64,000 bases of DNA from Calothrix sp. C42_A2020_038 (GTDB taxonomy: Bacteria; Cyanobacteriota; Cyanobacteriia; Cyanobacteriales; Nostocaceae): contig JACYLQ010000007.1 of assembly GCA_015272395.1 (NCBI GenBank), positions 124,001 to 188,000 of the forward strand. Direction: 5' to 3'. The translations under genes and the position numbers were made by a program. The notes beneath the pieces are model-generated. The model was not told the DNA's origin, ran no database searches, and was given only the letters and a program-made list of their open reading frames with translations. Of this stretch, positions 37,304-45,494 are shown one piece after another. Within the stretch, counting starts at the first letter, position 1. Every line of letters begins with the position of its first letter.

Positions 37304-38422
37304 CTAGCTTAATTGATCGCGAAACTTGCTGATACTAATAGTCATTAACACAATCACAAAACCAATTAATGTCAGAACGTGCATCCATAAAACATCTATT
37401 CCAACACCTTTGAGTAAAATACTACGAACGATAGTGATATAGTGGCGAAGTGGGTTGAGTAAAGATAAGGTTTGGAAAAAAGGAGGCATGGCTTCAATTG
37501 GTGCAATGGCACCAGATGTTTGCACCATTGGCAAATTGATAAAAAATGACATCAGTACTACTTGTTGCTGCGAACCTGCCACAGTTGCTAGCATAATTCC
37601 TAAACTAATGCCTACGAATAAATATATACTTGATAGCGTAAAAAATAGTGTAAAACTGCCACGAAAAGGTAGATTAAAGACGAATCTACCTAATCCTAAA
37701 GCAAGCATGACATCGCCTAATAACAGAAATACTAGGGGTACAATTTTTGCTAATAAAATTTCCCAGTTAGTGGCTGGAGTCATTAATAATTGTTCGAGGG
37801 TACCTGTATCTTTTTCTTTGACAACCGTAACTGCTGAAACTAATGTAGCAATTAGTGTTAATACTAATCCCATAACTCCAGGTACGAAGAACCAACTACT
37901 CGTTAAACCAGGATTGTAAAGAAAAACGACCTCTGGATATACTGGTGTTGTTTGCTTGTTTGCCAAATTTTGATTAAATTTTCTGATAATTTGAGTCATA
38001 TAACCATTAGCAATACCTGCTGTATTGGCATTTACCCCATCTATGAAGACCTGAATTTCTGCTTTTTGTTGTACAAGTCGGCGCCCAAATTCGGGTGGTA
38101 TTATCACTCCAAGATCAAGTTTACCTTCTTCGACTTGGCGACTTAGTTCTTTTTCATTGGTGGGCACTAGTTGAAGATTAAAAATGCGATTCGATGTCAT
38201 TGCTTTTACTAGTTCTCGACTTTCGGCTACATTTGCGTAGTCAATAACACCTAGTCGTAAGTTATGAACGTCAGGATTTAGTGCAAAGCCATAGAGTAAT
38301 AGTTGTATTGTTGGTGGAACGATTAATAAAACAATTAATTGTCGATTTCGCAGAATTTGGTTAATCTCTTTGCGAACTAGAGCAAAAAATGGGGTATTAA
38401 ATAAGTTGAATAAGTACTTCAT
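37304..38422 (-). CDS. ABC-2 type permease (DrrB/YbhR-like)
   Basis: This integral membrane subunit of an exporter has 372 residues when started at ATG 38422 (MKYLFNLFNTPFFALVRKEINQILRNRQL). A longer frame to 38500 adds 26 residues that come from a palindromic repeat, so I exclude it. The layout is one N-terminal membrane helix, an extracytoplasmic domain (about 60-180) and five C-terminal helices, with the ABC-2 signature VKEKDTGTLEQLLMTPATNWEILLAKIVP. It is the last of four genes of one exporter on this strand. A 276-bp stretch of IS605-type and palindromic repeat separates it from the paired permease upstream. Confidence 0.88.
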   Translation of the reverse strand: MKYLFNLFNTPFFALVRKEINQILRNRQLIVLLIVPPTIQLLLYGFALNPDVHNLRLGVIDYANVAESRELVKAMTSNRIFNLQLVPTNEKELSRQVEEGKLDLGVIIPPEFGRRLVQQKAEIQVFIDGVNANTAGIANGYMTQIIRKFNQNLANKQTTPVYPEVVFLYNPGLTSSWFFVPGVMGLVLTLIATLVSAVTVVKEKDTGTLEQLLMTPATNWEILLAKIVPLVFLLLGDVMLALGLGRFVFNLPFRGSFTLFFTLSSIYLFVGISLGIMLATVAGSQQQVVLMSFFINLPMVQTSGAIAPIEAMPPFFQTLSLLNPLRHYITIVRSILLKGVGIDVLWMHVLTLIGFVIVLMTISISKFRDQLS

Positions 38423-38446
38423 AAAAACCTTGCGGGAGTTTGGAAA

Positions 38447-38500
38447 CCCCTGGTTTAAAACCAGGGGAGGAAAAACGACTCTGTGGGATTTATCCCACAT
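38447..38500. repeat. Two palindromic repeats before the permease gene
   Basis: CCCCTGGTTT-A-AAACCAGGGG (38447-38467) and TGTGGGAT/ATCCCACA (38482-38499) form two hairpins. They sit just upstream of the likely start of the permease and extend its frame by chance. Confidence 0.7.
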
Positions 38501-38516
38501 TATCTGTTGTTGACGC

Positions 38517-38647
38517 TAATGGTTTTACCGGAGTGTCTAGGGCTGCATTGACCCGGCCTAGAAGAATTAATCTTCTTAAATTGGAGAAGTTCCGAAGCGA
38601 GACAACTTCTTAGAATCCCCTCGGCGCCGATTCCAGGGGAGGGTCAA
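38517..38647 (+). mobile_element. IS200/IS605-type right-end remnant (omegaRNA-like)
   Basis: The segment runs TAATGGTTTTACCGGAGTG ... GGAGAAGTTCCGAAGCGAG ... AGAATCCCCTCGGCGCCG ... AGGGGAGGGTCAA. It is nearly the same as the minus-strand copy at 23030-23177 but lacks an internal hairpin of about 18 bp. It lies between two permease genes of one operon, pointing opposite to them. Confidence 0.75.
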
Positions 38648-38698
38648 TACTCGTAATTAACTTCGCTTTGTTTAAGAATTGTTGATAGAGTCATACAC

Positions 38699-39805
38699 CT
38701 ATGTTGCTAACTGCATTCTACTTAAGACTTGACGTGAGATGTAGAAAAATATCAAACCTAAAAATGCCAGCATGACAAAATCAAACCAAACTCCTGTCCA
38801 CCCAGTACCTCGGACAAATGCATCGCGTGTGATATCTATGTAATAACGTGCGGGTACTATATTGCTTACTAGCGATAGAGGAAAGGGTATGTTATTGAGT
38901 GGGTAAATAAAACCAGAAAGTAATAATGATGTAATAAACCCAATTAATGCAACACCTTGGACTGCTGCGTTTTGGTTACTGCTTCGCACTCCCAGTAATA
39001 AGCCAAAAAATACACTATCGGTGAGGTATATAAGAGTACCTAGTAAAAGAGTCGTAACATTACCAGCTAAACCAACTTGAAAAATTAAGGCGCCTAATCC
39101 CATCAAAACTATTGCTTGGGTGATGGCTATAATTAAATATGCCAGTGCTTTTCCAACAAGAAGTTCCGTTGCTCCAATACTAGAAGCGTAAACTTGTAAT
39201 ATGGTACCTTTTTCTTTCTCACGTACCATTGCAATTGCGCTTAGTAATGATGGAAAAATCCACAAAATTACACCGTATACACCAGGAACTATATAAAGTG
39301 ATTCTAGTCTACCTGGGTTAAACCATAAACGAATCCGTGGTGTAATCGCCCCTGTTGAAGGTATTAATTGTTCTTGCTGCATAAAAAAGTTAGTCACCCC
39401 TTGGATGCTATTTCTAATTATACGCGCGTTATTCACATCTGTTGCATCTATTAAGACCTGTAATTTAGTATTTCTACGAGCTAAAATATCACGACTGAAA
39501 TTAGGTGGAATTATGACCGCAGCTTTGGCTATACCTTTATCAATTGCATCATGGGCGGGGTTACTACCTTTCCATTGTTTAGGTATAAATTGATTAGTTG
39601 CGTATAGTCGCTCAATGTAGCTACTGCTTAAGTTAGTACGGTTAAAATCTTGGACAATCAAAGGAATATCTTTGCTTTCAAGACGAATTGCAAACCCAAA
39701 AACTAGCAGTGTTATAAATGGTAAGAGAAAAGCTAACGCCAAGGTTAAATGGTCGCGTCGAAATTGAACTAGTTCTTTTGTGCATTGGCTAAAGATACGT
39801 TTCAT
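38699..39805 (-). CDS. ABC-2 type permease (YbhS/YhhJ-like)
   Basis: The second permease of the exporter has 368 residues. It begins with a cytoplasmic stretch MKRIFSQCTKELVQFRRDHLTLALAFLLPFITLLVFGFAI (first helix), followed by an extracytoplasmic domain to about 170 and five further helices. The ABC-2 signature is MVREKEKGTILQVYASSIGATELLVGKALAY. Two unlike permeases beside a double-ATPase and an HlyD-type adaptor is the arrangement of Ybh-type exporters. It lies 47 bp after the ATPase gene across a 13-bp tandem repeat. Confidence 0.88.
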   Translation of the reverse strand: MKRIFSQCTKELVQFRRDHLTLALAFLLPFITLLVFGFAIRLESKDIPLIVQDFNRTNLSSSYIERLYATNQFIPKQWKGSNPAHDAIDKGIAKAAVIIPPNFSRDILARRNTKLQVLIDATDVNNARIIRNSIQGVTNFFMQQEQLIPSTGAITPRIRLWFNPGRLESLYIVPGVYGVILWIFPSLLSAIAMVREKEKGTILQVYASSIGATELLVGKALAYLIIAITQAIVLMGLGALIFQVGLAGNVTTLLLGTLIYLTDSVFFGLLLGVRSSNQNAAVQGVALIGFITSLLLSGFIYPLNNIPFPLSLVSNIVPARYYIDITRDAFVRGTGWTGVWFDFVMLAFLGLIFFYISRQVLSRMQLAT

Positions 39806-39815
39806 ATAATTTTTT

Positions 39816-39863
39816 ATTTTTGCATTTTATTTTTGCATTTTATTTTTACATTTTATTTTTGCA
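39816..39863. repeat. 13-bp AT-rich tandem repeat at a gene junction
   Basis: The unit ATTTTTGCATTTT is repeated about 3.7 times, with a GC-to-AC change in the third unit. It spans the 3' end of the ATPase gene (whose stop at 39853 lies inside it) and the spacer to the next permease. Confidence 0.9.
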
Positions 39864-41841
39864 CCCGCTGTACAATTCCGATAAACGCATCTTCAAGAGA
39901 AAATGAAATCACGCGGAGTGATTGAACAGTCAAATTAGCTGATGCTAATAATTTATTAATTTGTGGTATTTCCAAATCAGGGTTATCGAGGACGATGTGT
40001 AAACTACTGGCAAAAATAGATACACGCCACGTATCAAAGTGTTTTTTGAGTAAATTAGAAGCAGCTTGATTATTGTTAACAGTTAATTCGATTAACTTTC
40101 CTGGTTGTCCTGCTTTAATAGAACTTGGTGTACCTTCGGCAACGGTTTCCCCTGCAACCATAAAACTCATCCGGTTACATTGTTCTGCTTCTTCGAGGTA
40201 ATGAGTTGTCACGAGAATTGCAGTACCGTTACGTGCAAAGTCATTAATCAGCTTCCAAAATTGGCGCCTTGCTAAAGGGTCTACTCCTGATGTAGGCTCA
40301 TCAAGGAATAAAATATCTGGTTCGTGCATTACTGAGGCGCCAAATGCAACCCGTTGCTTCCAACCACCAGGTAATTTTCCAGTCAGCATGTTTTCTTGTC
40401 CTACCAACCCGCAGGTGGCAATAACCCAGTCAATTTTCTCACGTCGTAATTTCCTCGGTACACCATACACACCACTGTAAAATTCTAAATTTTCTAAAAT
40501 AGTTAAGTCGTCGTACAGTGTAAATTTCTGACTCATGTAACCAATACGGCGCCGTAAGTCGCGAGAACGTAAGTTTCCTGTTTCTCCACCCAACGAAATT
40601 TTCCCACCACTCGCTTCCAGCAACCCACACAACATTTTAATTGTGGTAGTTTTTCCGGCGCCGTTTGCACCAAGAAGTCCAAATATTTCTCCATAGTGTA
40701 CTTCAACATTTACATCTTTCACTGCTTGGAATTTACCAAACACGCGATTTAGGTTGTGAGCATAAATAGCAGGTGTAGAAACGCGATATGTCACGTCTTG
40801 TGCTGATTTATAAGTAAATGAAGGATTCTTATTCCCTCCTCGATATCTTGGGAAAGGAAAAAATTCTGGCGCCGAACCTTGTTGACGTAGACGGGCAACA
40901 AAAACGTTTTCTAGAGTCGGTTCGTTACTCTCAATATTTGGCGATGGTAGGTTATTGTTTTGCAAAAGCTGACGAACTTTGGCTTCACCCTTGTTAGTAT
41001 CTTTGACAAGAACATCTAAACGGTCGCCGAATGTCTGTACATCTGCAATATCTGAAGGTACCGCTCCCAAAAGTACTTGTTCAACTTTGTCTAAGTAAGC
41101 TGCACGAACTTCGAGACGCTGTAATCCTAAATTTTGACGTAATTGTTGTGGAGTGCCAATTTCATGAATTTGCCCATCATACATTAATGCAATGCGGTCA
41201 CACCTCTGGGCTTCGTCTAAATATGGTGTCGCAACAACTATCGTCATTCCTTCACTGCATAATTCTGCCAATACATCCCAAAACTCTCGCCGTGATACTG
41301 GGTCAACACCTGTCGTCGGTTCATCAAGTAATAACACCTGCGGTTGCGACACTAATGCACAACATAACGCCAACTTTTGCTTCATTCCTCCAGATAATTG
41401 TCCTGCTAACCGGGCGCCAAATTTATCTAAATCCATTAATTTCAGGTATTTATTGCGACGCTCGATAAACAATTCATCTGGAACTTCTCGTAACCCTGCC
41501 GCATACCGCAAATTTTCATCTATACTCAAATCTAGGTAAAGTGAGAATTGCTGCGTTAGGTACCCTGTTTGCTGCCGTGTAGAACGTGCAGGTTGTCCGA
41601 ATACCCACGCATTGCCTGCTGTCGCTTCCATTACACCACCAAGAATATGAAACGTAGTCGTTTTACCTGCCCCATCTGGGCCGATTAAACCGAATAATTC
41701 ACCTTTATTGACAGTAAAATTTATACACCCGACAGCAACTAAATTACCGTACTGCTTGTGCAGCGCACGCACTTCTATGGCTATAGGTGAAGAATTGACT
41801 TCATGATGCAAATTTAAAGGGCTGGCTATATTATGGCTCAT
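39853..41841 (-). CDS. ABC transporter ATPase with two fused nucleotide-binding domains (YbhF/RbbA-like)
   Basis: This 662-residue protein joins two ATPase domains. Domain 1 has LFGLIGPDGAGKTTTFHIL (Walker A), QLSGGMKQKLAL (signature) and VLLLDEPTTGVDP (Walker B). Domain 2 has IFGLLGANGAGKTTTIKML, KLPGGWKQRVAF and ILFLDEPTSGVDP. The second signature reads LPGGW rather than LSGGQ. No membrane helices are present, so it should drive the two ABC-2 permeases downstream. The order adaptor, ATPase, permease, permease matches Ybh-type multidrug or cell-envelope exporters. The substrate is unknown. Confidence 0.92.
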   Translation of the reverse strand: MSHNIASPLNLHHEVNSSPIAIEVRALHKQYGNLVAVGCINFTVNKGELFGLIGPDGAGKTTTFHILGGVMEATAGNAWVFGQPARSTRQQTGYLTQQFSLYLDLSIDENLRYAAGLREVPDELFIERRNKYLKLMDLDKFGARLAGQLSGGMKQKLALCCALVSQPQVLLLDEPTTGVDPVSRREFWDVLAELCSEGMTIVVATPYLDEAQRCDRIALMYDGQIHEIGTPQQLRQNLGLQRLEVRAAYLDKVEQVLLGAVPSDIADVQTFGDRLDVLVKDTNKGEAKVRQLLQNNNLPSPNIESNEPTLENVFVARLRQQGSAPEFFPFPRYRGGNKNPSFTYKSAQDVTYRVSTPAIYAHNLNRVFGKFQAVKDVNVEVHYGEIFGLLGANGAGKTTTIKMLCGLLEASGGKISLGGETGNLRSRDLRRRIGYMSQKFTLYDDLTILENLEFYSGVYGVPRKLRREKIDWVIATCGLVGQENMLTGKLPGGWKQRVAFGASVMHEPDILFLDEPTSGVDPLARRQFWKLINDFARNGTAILVTTHYLEEAEQCNRMSFMVAGETVAEGTPSSIKAGQPGKLIELTVNNNQAASNLLKKHFDTWRVSIFASSLHIVLDNPDLEIPQINKLLASANLTVQSLRVISFSLEDAFIGIVQRVQK

Positions 41842-41879
41842 GAGGCATCACCTTTTCTTTATTTCTTGCTTTTTCTACC

Positions 41880-41915
41880 AGATTCCCGACTTTTTGATCC
41901 CCCAACCCCCTAAAA
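41880..41915. repeat. C/G-rich intergenic palindromic repeat
   Basis: GATCCCCCAACCCCCTAAAAAAGGGG has a CCCCT/AGGGG hairpin and resembles the C-rich run at 427-452. It lies in the spacer between the HlyD-like and ATPase genes. Confidence 0.6.
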
Positions 41916-41955
41916 AAGGGGAACCAAGAGCGTAAGTCCTGAGAAGTTGGAAATC

Positions 41956-43344
41956 TTATTTAGCCTTCAACAAAATATCCGCATCTGCCGGCATTCCAAT
42001 TCGTGCGCATGGTAAATCTGCACCAGCATAAGGACTATTAGGATTAAAACAACCATCAGGGTTGTCAACACTAATGCGAACTCCCACAACTTGCCTAACT
42101 CTGTCTTTCTGAAAATAAATATTTTCTGGTGTAAAAGAAGCTTGTGGGTCTATAGATATTACTTTGCCATTTAAAGGATTTTTCGGCGCCGAGTCGAGAA
42201 AAATTCTAGTAATTTGTCCAATACGAATTTTACCAATGTCACCTTCGGGAATAAAGCCCCGTAAATATATCGTTTTTGGATCTACTATTGTGAGAATCTT
42301 TGTTTGATTATTGACTACTGCACCTGGTTCAACAGAGCGTGCTGTTACAACACCATCAAGAGGACTAACTACATTTAAATCTCTTTTCGAGTCGTTAATT
42401 TGAGTCACAATTTGTTGTTGTGACGCAAGTGCATCTTTAACTTTCGCTTGTGCTGATTTTACTCTTGCTTGTGCTGACTTTAACTGAGCTTGGGTTTGCG
42501 CGCGTTTTCTATATAATGCTTGGAGTTGGGCATTGCGTATTCCTGGGTTAAAAGCTGTGGTCTGGGTTTGCATGAGTCCACCTTCAGCAGCACTTAATTG
42601 TTCACGTGCGCTGTTGATTGCTGCTTTTCGAGCTTCAAGGGTCGCAACTGCTGTATCATAAGTTGTCTGTGCTTGGTCAAATTGTTGTTTGTTAATGGCG
42701 CCATCTGCAACTAGTTTTTGGTATCTGTCAAGATTGATTTTTGCCAGCTTAACTTCAGATGCTGTTTGCTTCGCTTGTGCTTCTACTTGAACAAGTTGTG
42801 AAGAAGCTGCTGCAACAGAAGCTTGTGCTTGCTGAATTCGTCCTTGTGTATCACCTTGTGATTGTTGAACATTGAGTTGAGCCTCACTAATTTGACTTTC
42901 AACTTGTTCTATTTGGCTCATTACACTCAAGACATCTGACTGTGCTTGCTGTTCATCTGACTGTGCTAATGCTACACGTGCTTGGGCGCCTCGTAATTGC
43001 TCGGAAAGTATTAAATCATTACTGTCATCAAGCTTAATTAACTGTTGTCCTTTTTTAACTGCGGCGCCTTCACGTACTGTAATACTTTCAACTCTTCCCG
43101 AACGCTTGACACCTATCTCAGTTTCGTAACCTTCAATTCGCCCACTTACTCTCAGTGTATCTGCTGTCACTCGTGGTTGCGTGCGCCAGACAGCATATCC
43201 AATAACACCTGCCAATAAAACTAATATCGCCAAAAGCAACTTAATAGGTTTCTTATTGGGTTTTGGCTTTGAGTTTAGTACTTCTGAATCAGTGTTTGAA
43301 CCAGGAAGTGATTTTTTTTCTGTGGATGGGGCTACCTGAGTCAT
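41956..43344 (-). CDS. HlyD-family membrane fusion/adaptor protein
   Basis: This 462-residue protein has a cytoplasmic N terminus, one membrane helix (KLLLAILVLLAGVIGYAVW, about 34-52) and a periplasmic part. Strands VSGRIEGYETEIGVKRSGRVESITVREGAAVKKGQQLIKLD form the lipoyl-like half-motif. A long Gln/Ala-rich coiled coil spans about 125-315, and the second half-motif is VVSPLDGVVTARSVEPGAVV, followed by a barrel domain. Such adaptors link an inner-membrane ABC exporter to an outer-membrane channel, but no TolC-like gene is nearby. It is the first gene of the four-gene exporter, and 114 bp separate it from the ATPase. Confidence 0.9.
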   Translation of the reverse strand: MTQVAPSTEKKSLPGSNTDSEVLNSKPKPNKKPIKLLLAILVLLAGVIGYAVWRTQPRVTADTLRVSGRIEGYETEIGVKRSGRVESITVREGAAVKKGQQLIKLDDSNDLILSEQLRGAQARVALAQSDEQQAQSDVLSVMSQIEQVESQISEAQLNVQQSQGDTQGRIQQAQASVAAASSQLVQVEAQAKQTASEVKLAKINLDRYQKLVADGAINKQQFDQAQTTYDTAVATLEARKAAINSAREQLSAAEGGLMQTQTTAFNPGIRNAQLQALYRKRAQTQAQLKSAQARVKSAQAKVKDALASQQQIVTQINDSKRDLNVVSPLDGVVTARSVEPGAVVNNQTKILTIVDPKTIYLRGFIPEGDIGKIRIGQITRIFLDSAPKNPLNGKVISIDPQASFTPENIYFQKDRVRQVVGVRISVDNPDGCFNPNSPYAGADLPCARIGMPADADILLKAK

Positions 43345-43477
43345 GGTGATACCCTCAGTTATGGAATGATTATCCAGTTTGAAATCATACTAAACCGTCT
43401 AGTGTGACAATTTGCTAAAATCCTAAAAAACTTAATATCTTTGCTAGCAGTTCATGTCATTAAATTATGGGTAGTTG

Positions 43478-43503
43478 TGGAACAGGGATTATTGCCTGTT
43501 CCA
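43478..43503. repeat. Hairpin repeat between two operons
   Basis: TGGAACAGG pairs with CCTGTTCCA around an eight-base loop. Similar pieces (CATTATTGCCTG, CCTGTTCCAC) occur at 606-652. It lies in the spacer after the Hsp70-like gene on the minus strand and may be its terminator. Confidence 0.6.
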
Positions 43504-43536
43504 TAATAAACTTTTTATACCACAAGAAATTTATTT

Positions 43537-45492
43537 TCACGCAATTAATAACCGTGCTTTATCTGCTTGTTCTTGAACACTTTCTTTTAACCATTCGCTG
43601 ATGGCTTTTGCTAATTTAATTGCAATGGTAGGGTCTTTTGTTAGAGTTTCATAGATTTTTTGTTGTAGTTCTGGTTTCTTTGTCGTTGCAAGGTTCCTAA
43701 TACGTGCGTCTGATACAAAATTGCGTATCCAACCTGGAATATCAGTTTCTTTGACCAAAGATTCTCCGGCAAAGTATGCGACTATTCCTAAGATAGGTGC
43801 CAATATTCCCGCAAATAATAGTATATGGAATAACCCAGCTAAGACGGCGCCAACTATTAAAGCAACTAAGTGTCCAATGAACACCGACAGTCCGGTTAAG
43901 TCATCGAATGATACCGAGGTTGAAACTTTCTCAGTTTGGTCACTGAAGTTTATTTCCCTTGCATTTAATGTACCTAAAGGCAAGTTATACCTACGAGAAA
44001 TAGAGTCAGTTTGTTCGCGAACTTCGGTTTGTACTGTTGATAGCCAGTCTAGTAGACAATTTGTGACTTTTTGATTTCCTTCACTGCCAGCTAACCAAGT
44101 TTTGGCTTTTTGTTCGATATCGACTTCGAGTGCTTTGAGTGTGGGGATCTGACGCTGGCGCCAGTCTTTGATACTAGTTGTAATTACCTCATTAACTAAG
44201 CCAGTTGCTAGTTCTTCTGCTAGTTTATCCAAAAACGTTGGTATATAATTACCAACAATATCTGTAAGTTCTTGGTCAAGAAATTGACTTATTTCCTGAA
44301 CAAAACCAGATGTGCGAAGATAGACTCTCCCCCAACGCGCGAGTCCTCTGGCTATAGAAAGTTCGGGTTCACCGTCGCGTTTACAAGATATTTGAGGAAA
44401 TACTTGCTGACAAGTATCCAGCACAAAATACATTTTAGACGCACTACCTGTAAGTAAAATTGCACTCGGCTCAATATCTAATTCAAATAACTTTTTCTTT
44501 ACTGTCATTAACTGGTCAGTAAATGCTGTACGCCAACTTTTATTATCTAATTCAGCTAAAGGCTTATCTAAGATTACATCCATGATTTCGCCATTCACCA
44601 AAGGCATAAATTTATACTTACGCTGAATGTCTTCACTACCGACATTAACTAAAGTATCTTCGTGTAGTTGAAAAAAGTTAAAGTATTCTTCTTTGGCTTT
44701 GCGACAGCGTAGCTCGCAGCGGTTTCTATATATAGGATGTTGTTGAAATATCGCTTCTAGTTGAAAAATTTCTTCTAGTTGAAAAATTTCACTTTCGCTT
44801 AAATAATCTGTAAGATGGATAATTTTTTCATTCCCTTGACGGTATTGGCGGTGCAGTTCTAGGGTTAATTGTAGTATTTCTTTATCGATCAGTGAGGCGC
44901 CTAAATCGTATCCAAAGTCAATGGGAGTATCAGCCATACCCTTAACTAGGGTATAATCAGTTGTTGAGGAACCAATATCAATGATTAATACAGATTTTTG
45001 TAGTTCTTGAATCGTGAAAATATTACTTTCTTTGGCGTGCATCAAAGCCGCACGTGATTCTTTGACTATGTTAGAGTTGGGTAAAATCTCGCCTAAAAGC
45101 TGCTTATAGGTATTAATTTCCTCTTGCCACCATCCAGAAGGACAACCGATAAAAAAGTAATTTGTGTCTGAGGGTTGAATTTGCGTGGTATCAACTAAAT
45201 GCTCATAGATAGCTTTCACAAAAGCCTGAATAGTGATTTGATATTCTTTATCATCAAACCTACGACTTTTGAAGGCAATATCAAAGGTATTAGCATCAGA
45301 TATTTGAAAAGCCATATCACCAATTAGAGTACCGCGCGTTGGGTGATTTGCGATTGCAGTAATTTGACTTTTGCGGTTATTGATAAGTAAACTTTGGGGG
45401 GTATCTTGGTTATTTGCACTTACCCAGGTGAGTGATGTTTCACCGTGACCTAAGTCGAAACCAATAATTTTTGTATTTTGGTAATCTTGCAT
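43537..45492 (-). CDS. Hsp70/actin-like ATPase with C-terminal membrane segments
   Basis: The protein has 651 residues. The N-terminal 390 residues show the actin/Hsp70 ATPase fold: phosphate-1 FDLGHGETS, phosphate-2 LIIDIGSSTTDYTL, and an adenosine motif ILLTGSASKM. In the C-terminal region (about 400-650) the usual Hsp70 peptide-binding domain is not recognisable. There is instead a helical region and a hydrophobic stretch at about 545-590 (LSVFIGHLVALIVGAVLAGLFHILLFAGILAPILGIVAYF) that looks like membrane segments. It starts 2 bp after the stop of the upstream glycine-zipper gene, so the two are translationally coupled. An 18-bp exact tandem repeat (44755-44790) encodes a repeated EIFQLE. 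The function is unknown. Confidence 0.78.
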   Translation of the reverse strand: MQDYQNTKIIGFDLGHGETSLTWVSANNQDTPQSLLINNRKSQITAIANHPTRGTLIGDMAFQISDANTFDIAFKSRRFDDKEYQITIQAFVKAIYEHLVDTTQIQPSDTNYFFIGCPSGWWQEEINTYKQLLGEILPNSNIVKESRAALMHAKESNIFTIQELQKSVLIIDIGSSTTDYTLVKGMADTPIDFGYDLGASLIDKEILQLTLELHRQYRQGNEKIIHLTDYLSESEIFQLEEIFQLEAIFQQHPIYRNRCELRCRKAKEEYFNFFQLHEDTLVNVGSEDIQRKYKFMPLVNGEIMDVILDKPLAELDNKSWRTAFTDQLMTVKKKLFELDIEPSAILLTGSASKMYFVLDTCQQVFPQISCKRDGEPELSIARGLARWGRVYLRTSGFVQEISQFLDQELTDIVGNYIPTFLDKLAEELATGLVNEVITTSIKDWRQRQIPTLKALEVDIEQKAKTWLAGSEGNQKVTNCLLDWLSTVQTEVREQTDSISRRYNLPLGTLNAREINFSDQTEKVSTSVSFDDLTGLSVFIGHLVALIVGAVLAGLFHILLFAGILAPILGIVAYFAGESLVKETDIPGWIRNFVSDARIRNLATTKKPELQQKIYETLTKDPTIAIKLAKAISEWLKESVQEQADKARLLIA

Positions 45493-45494
45493 TT

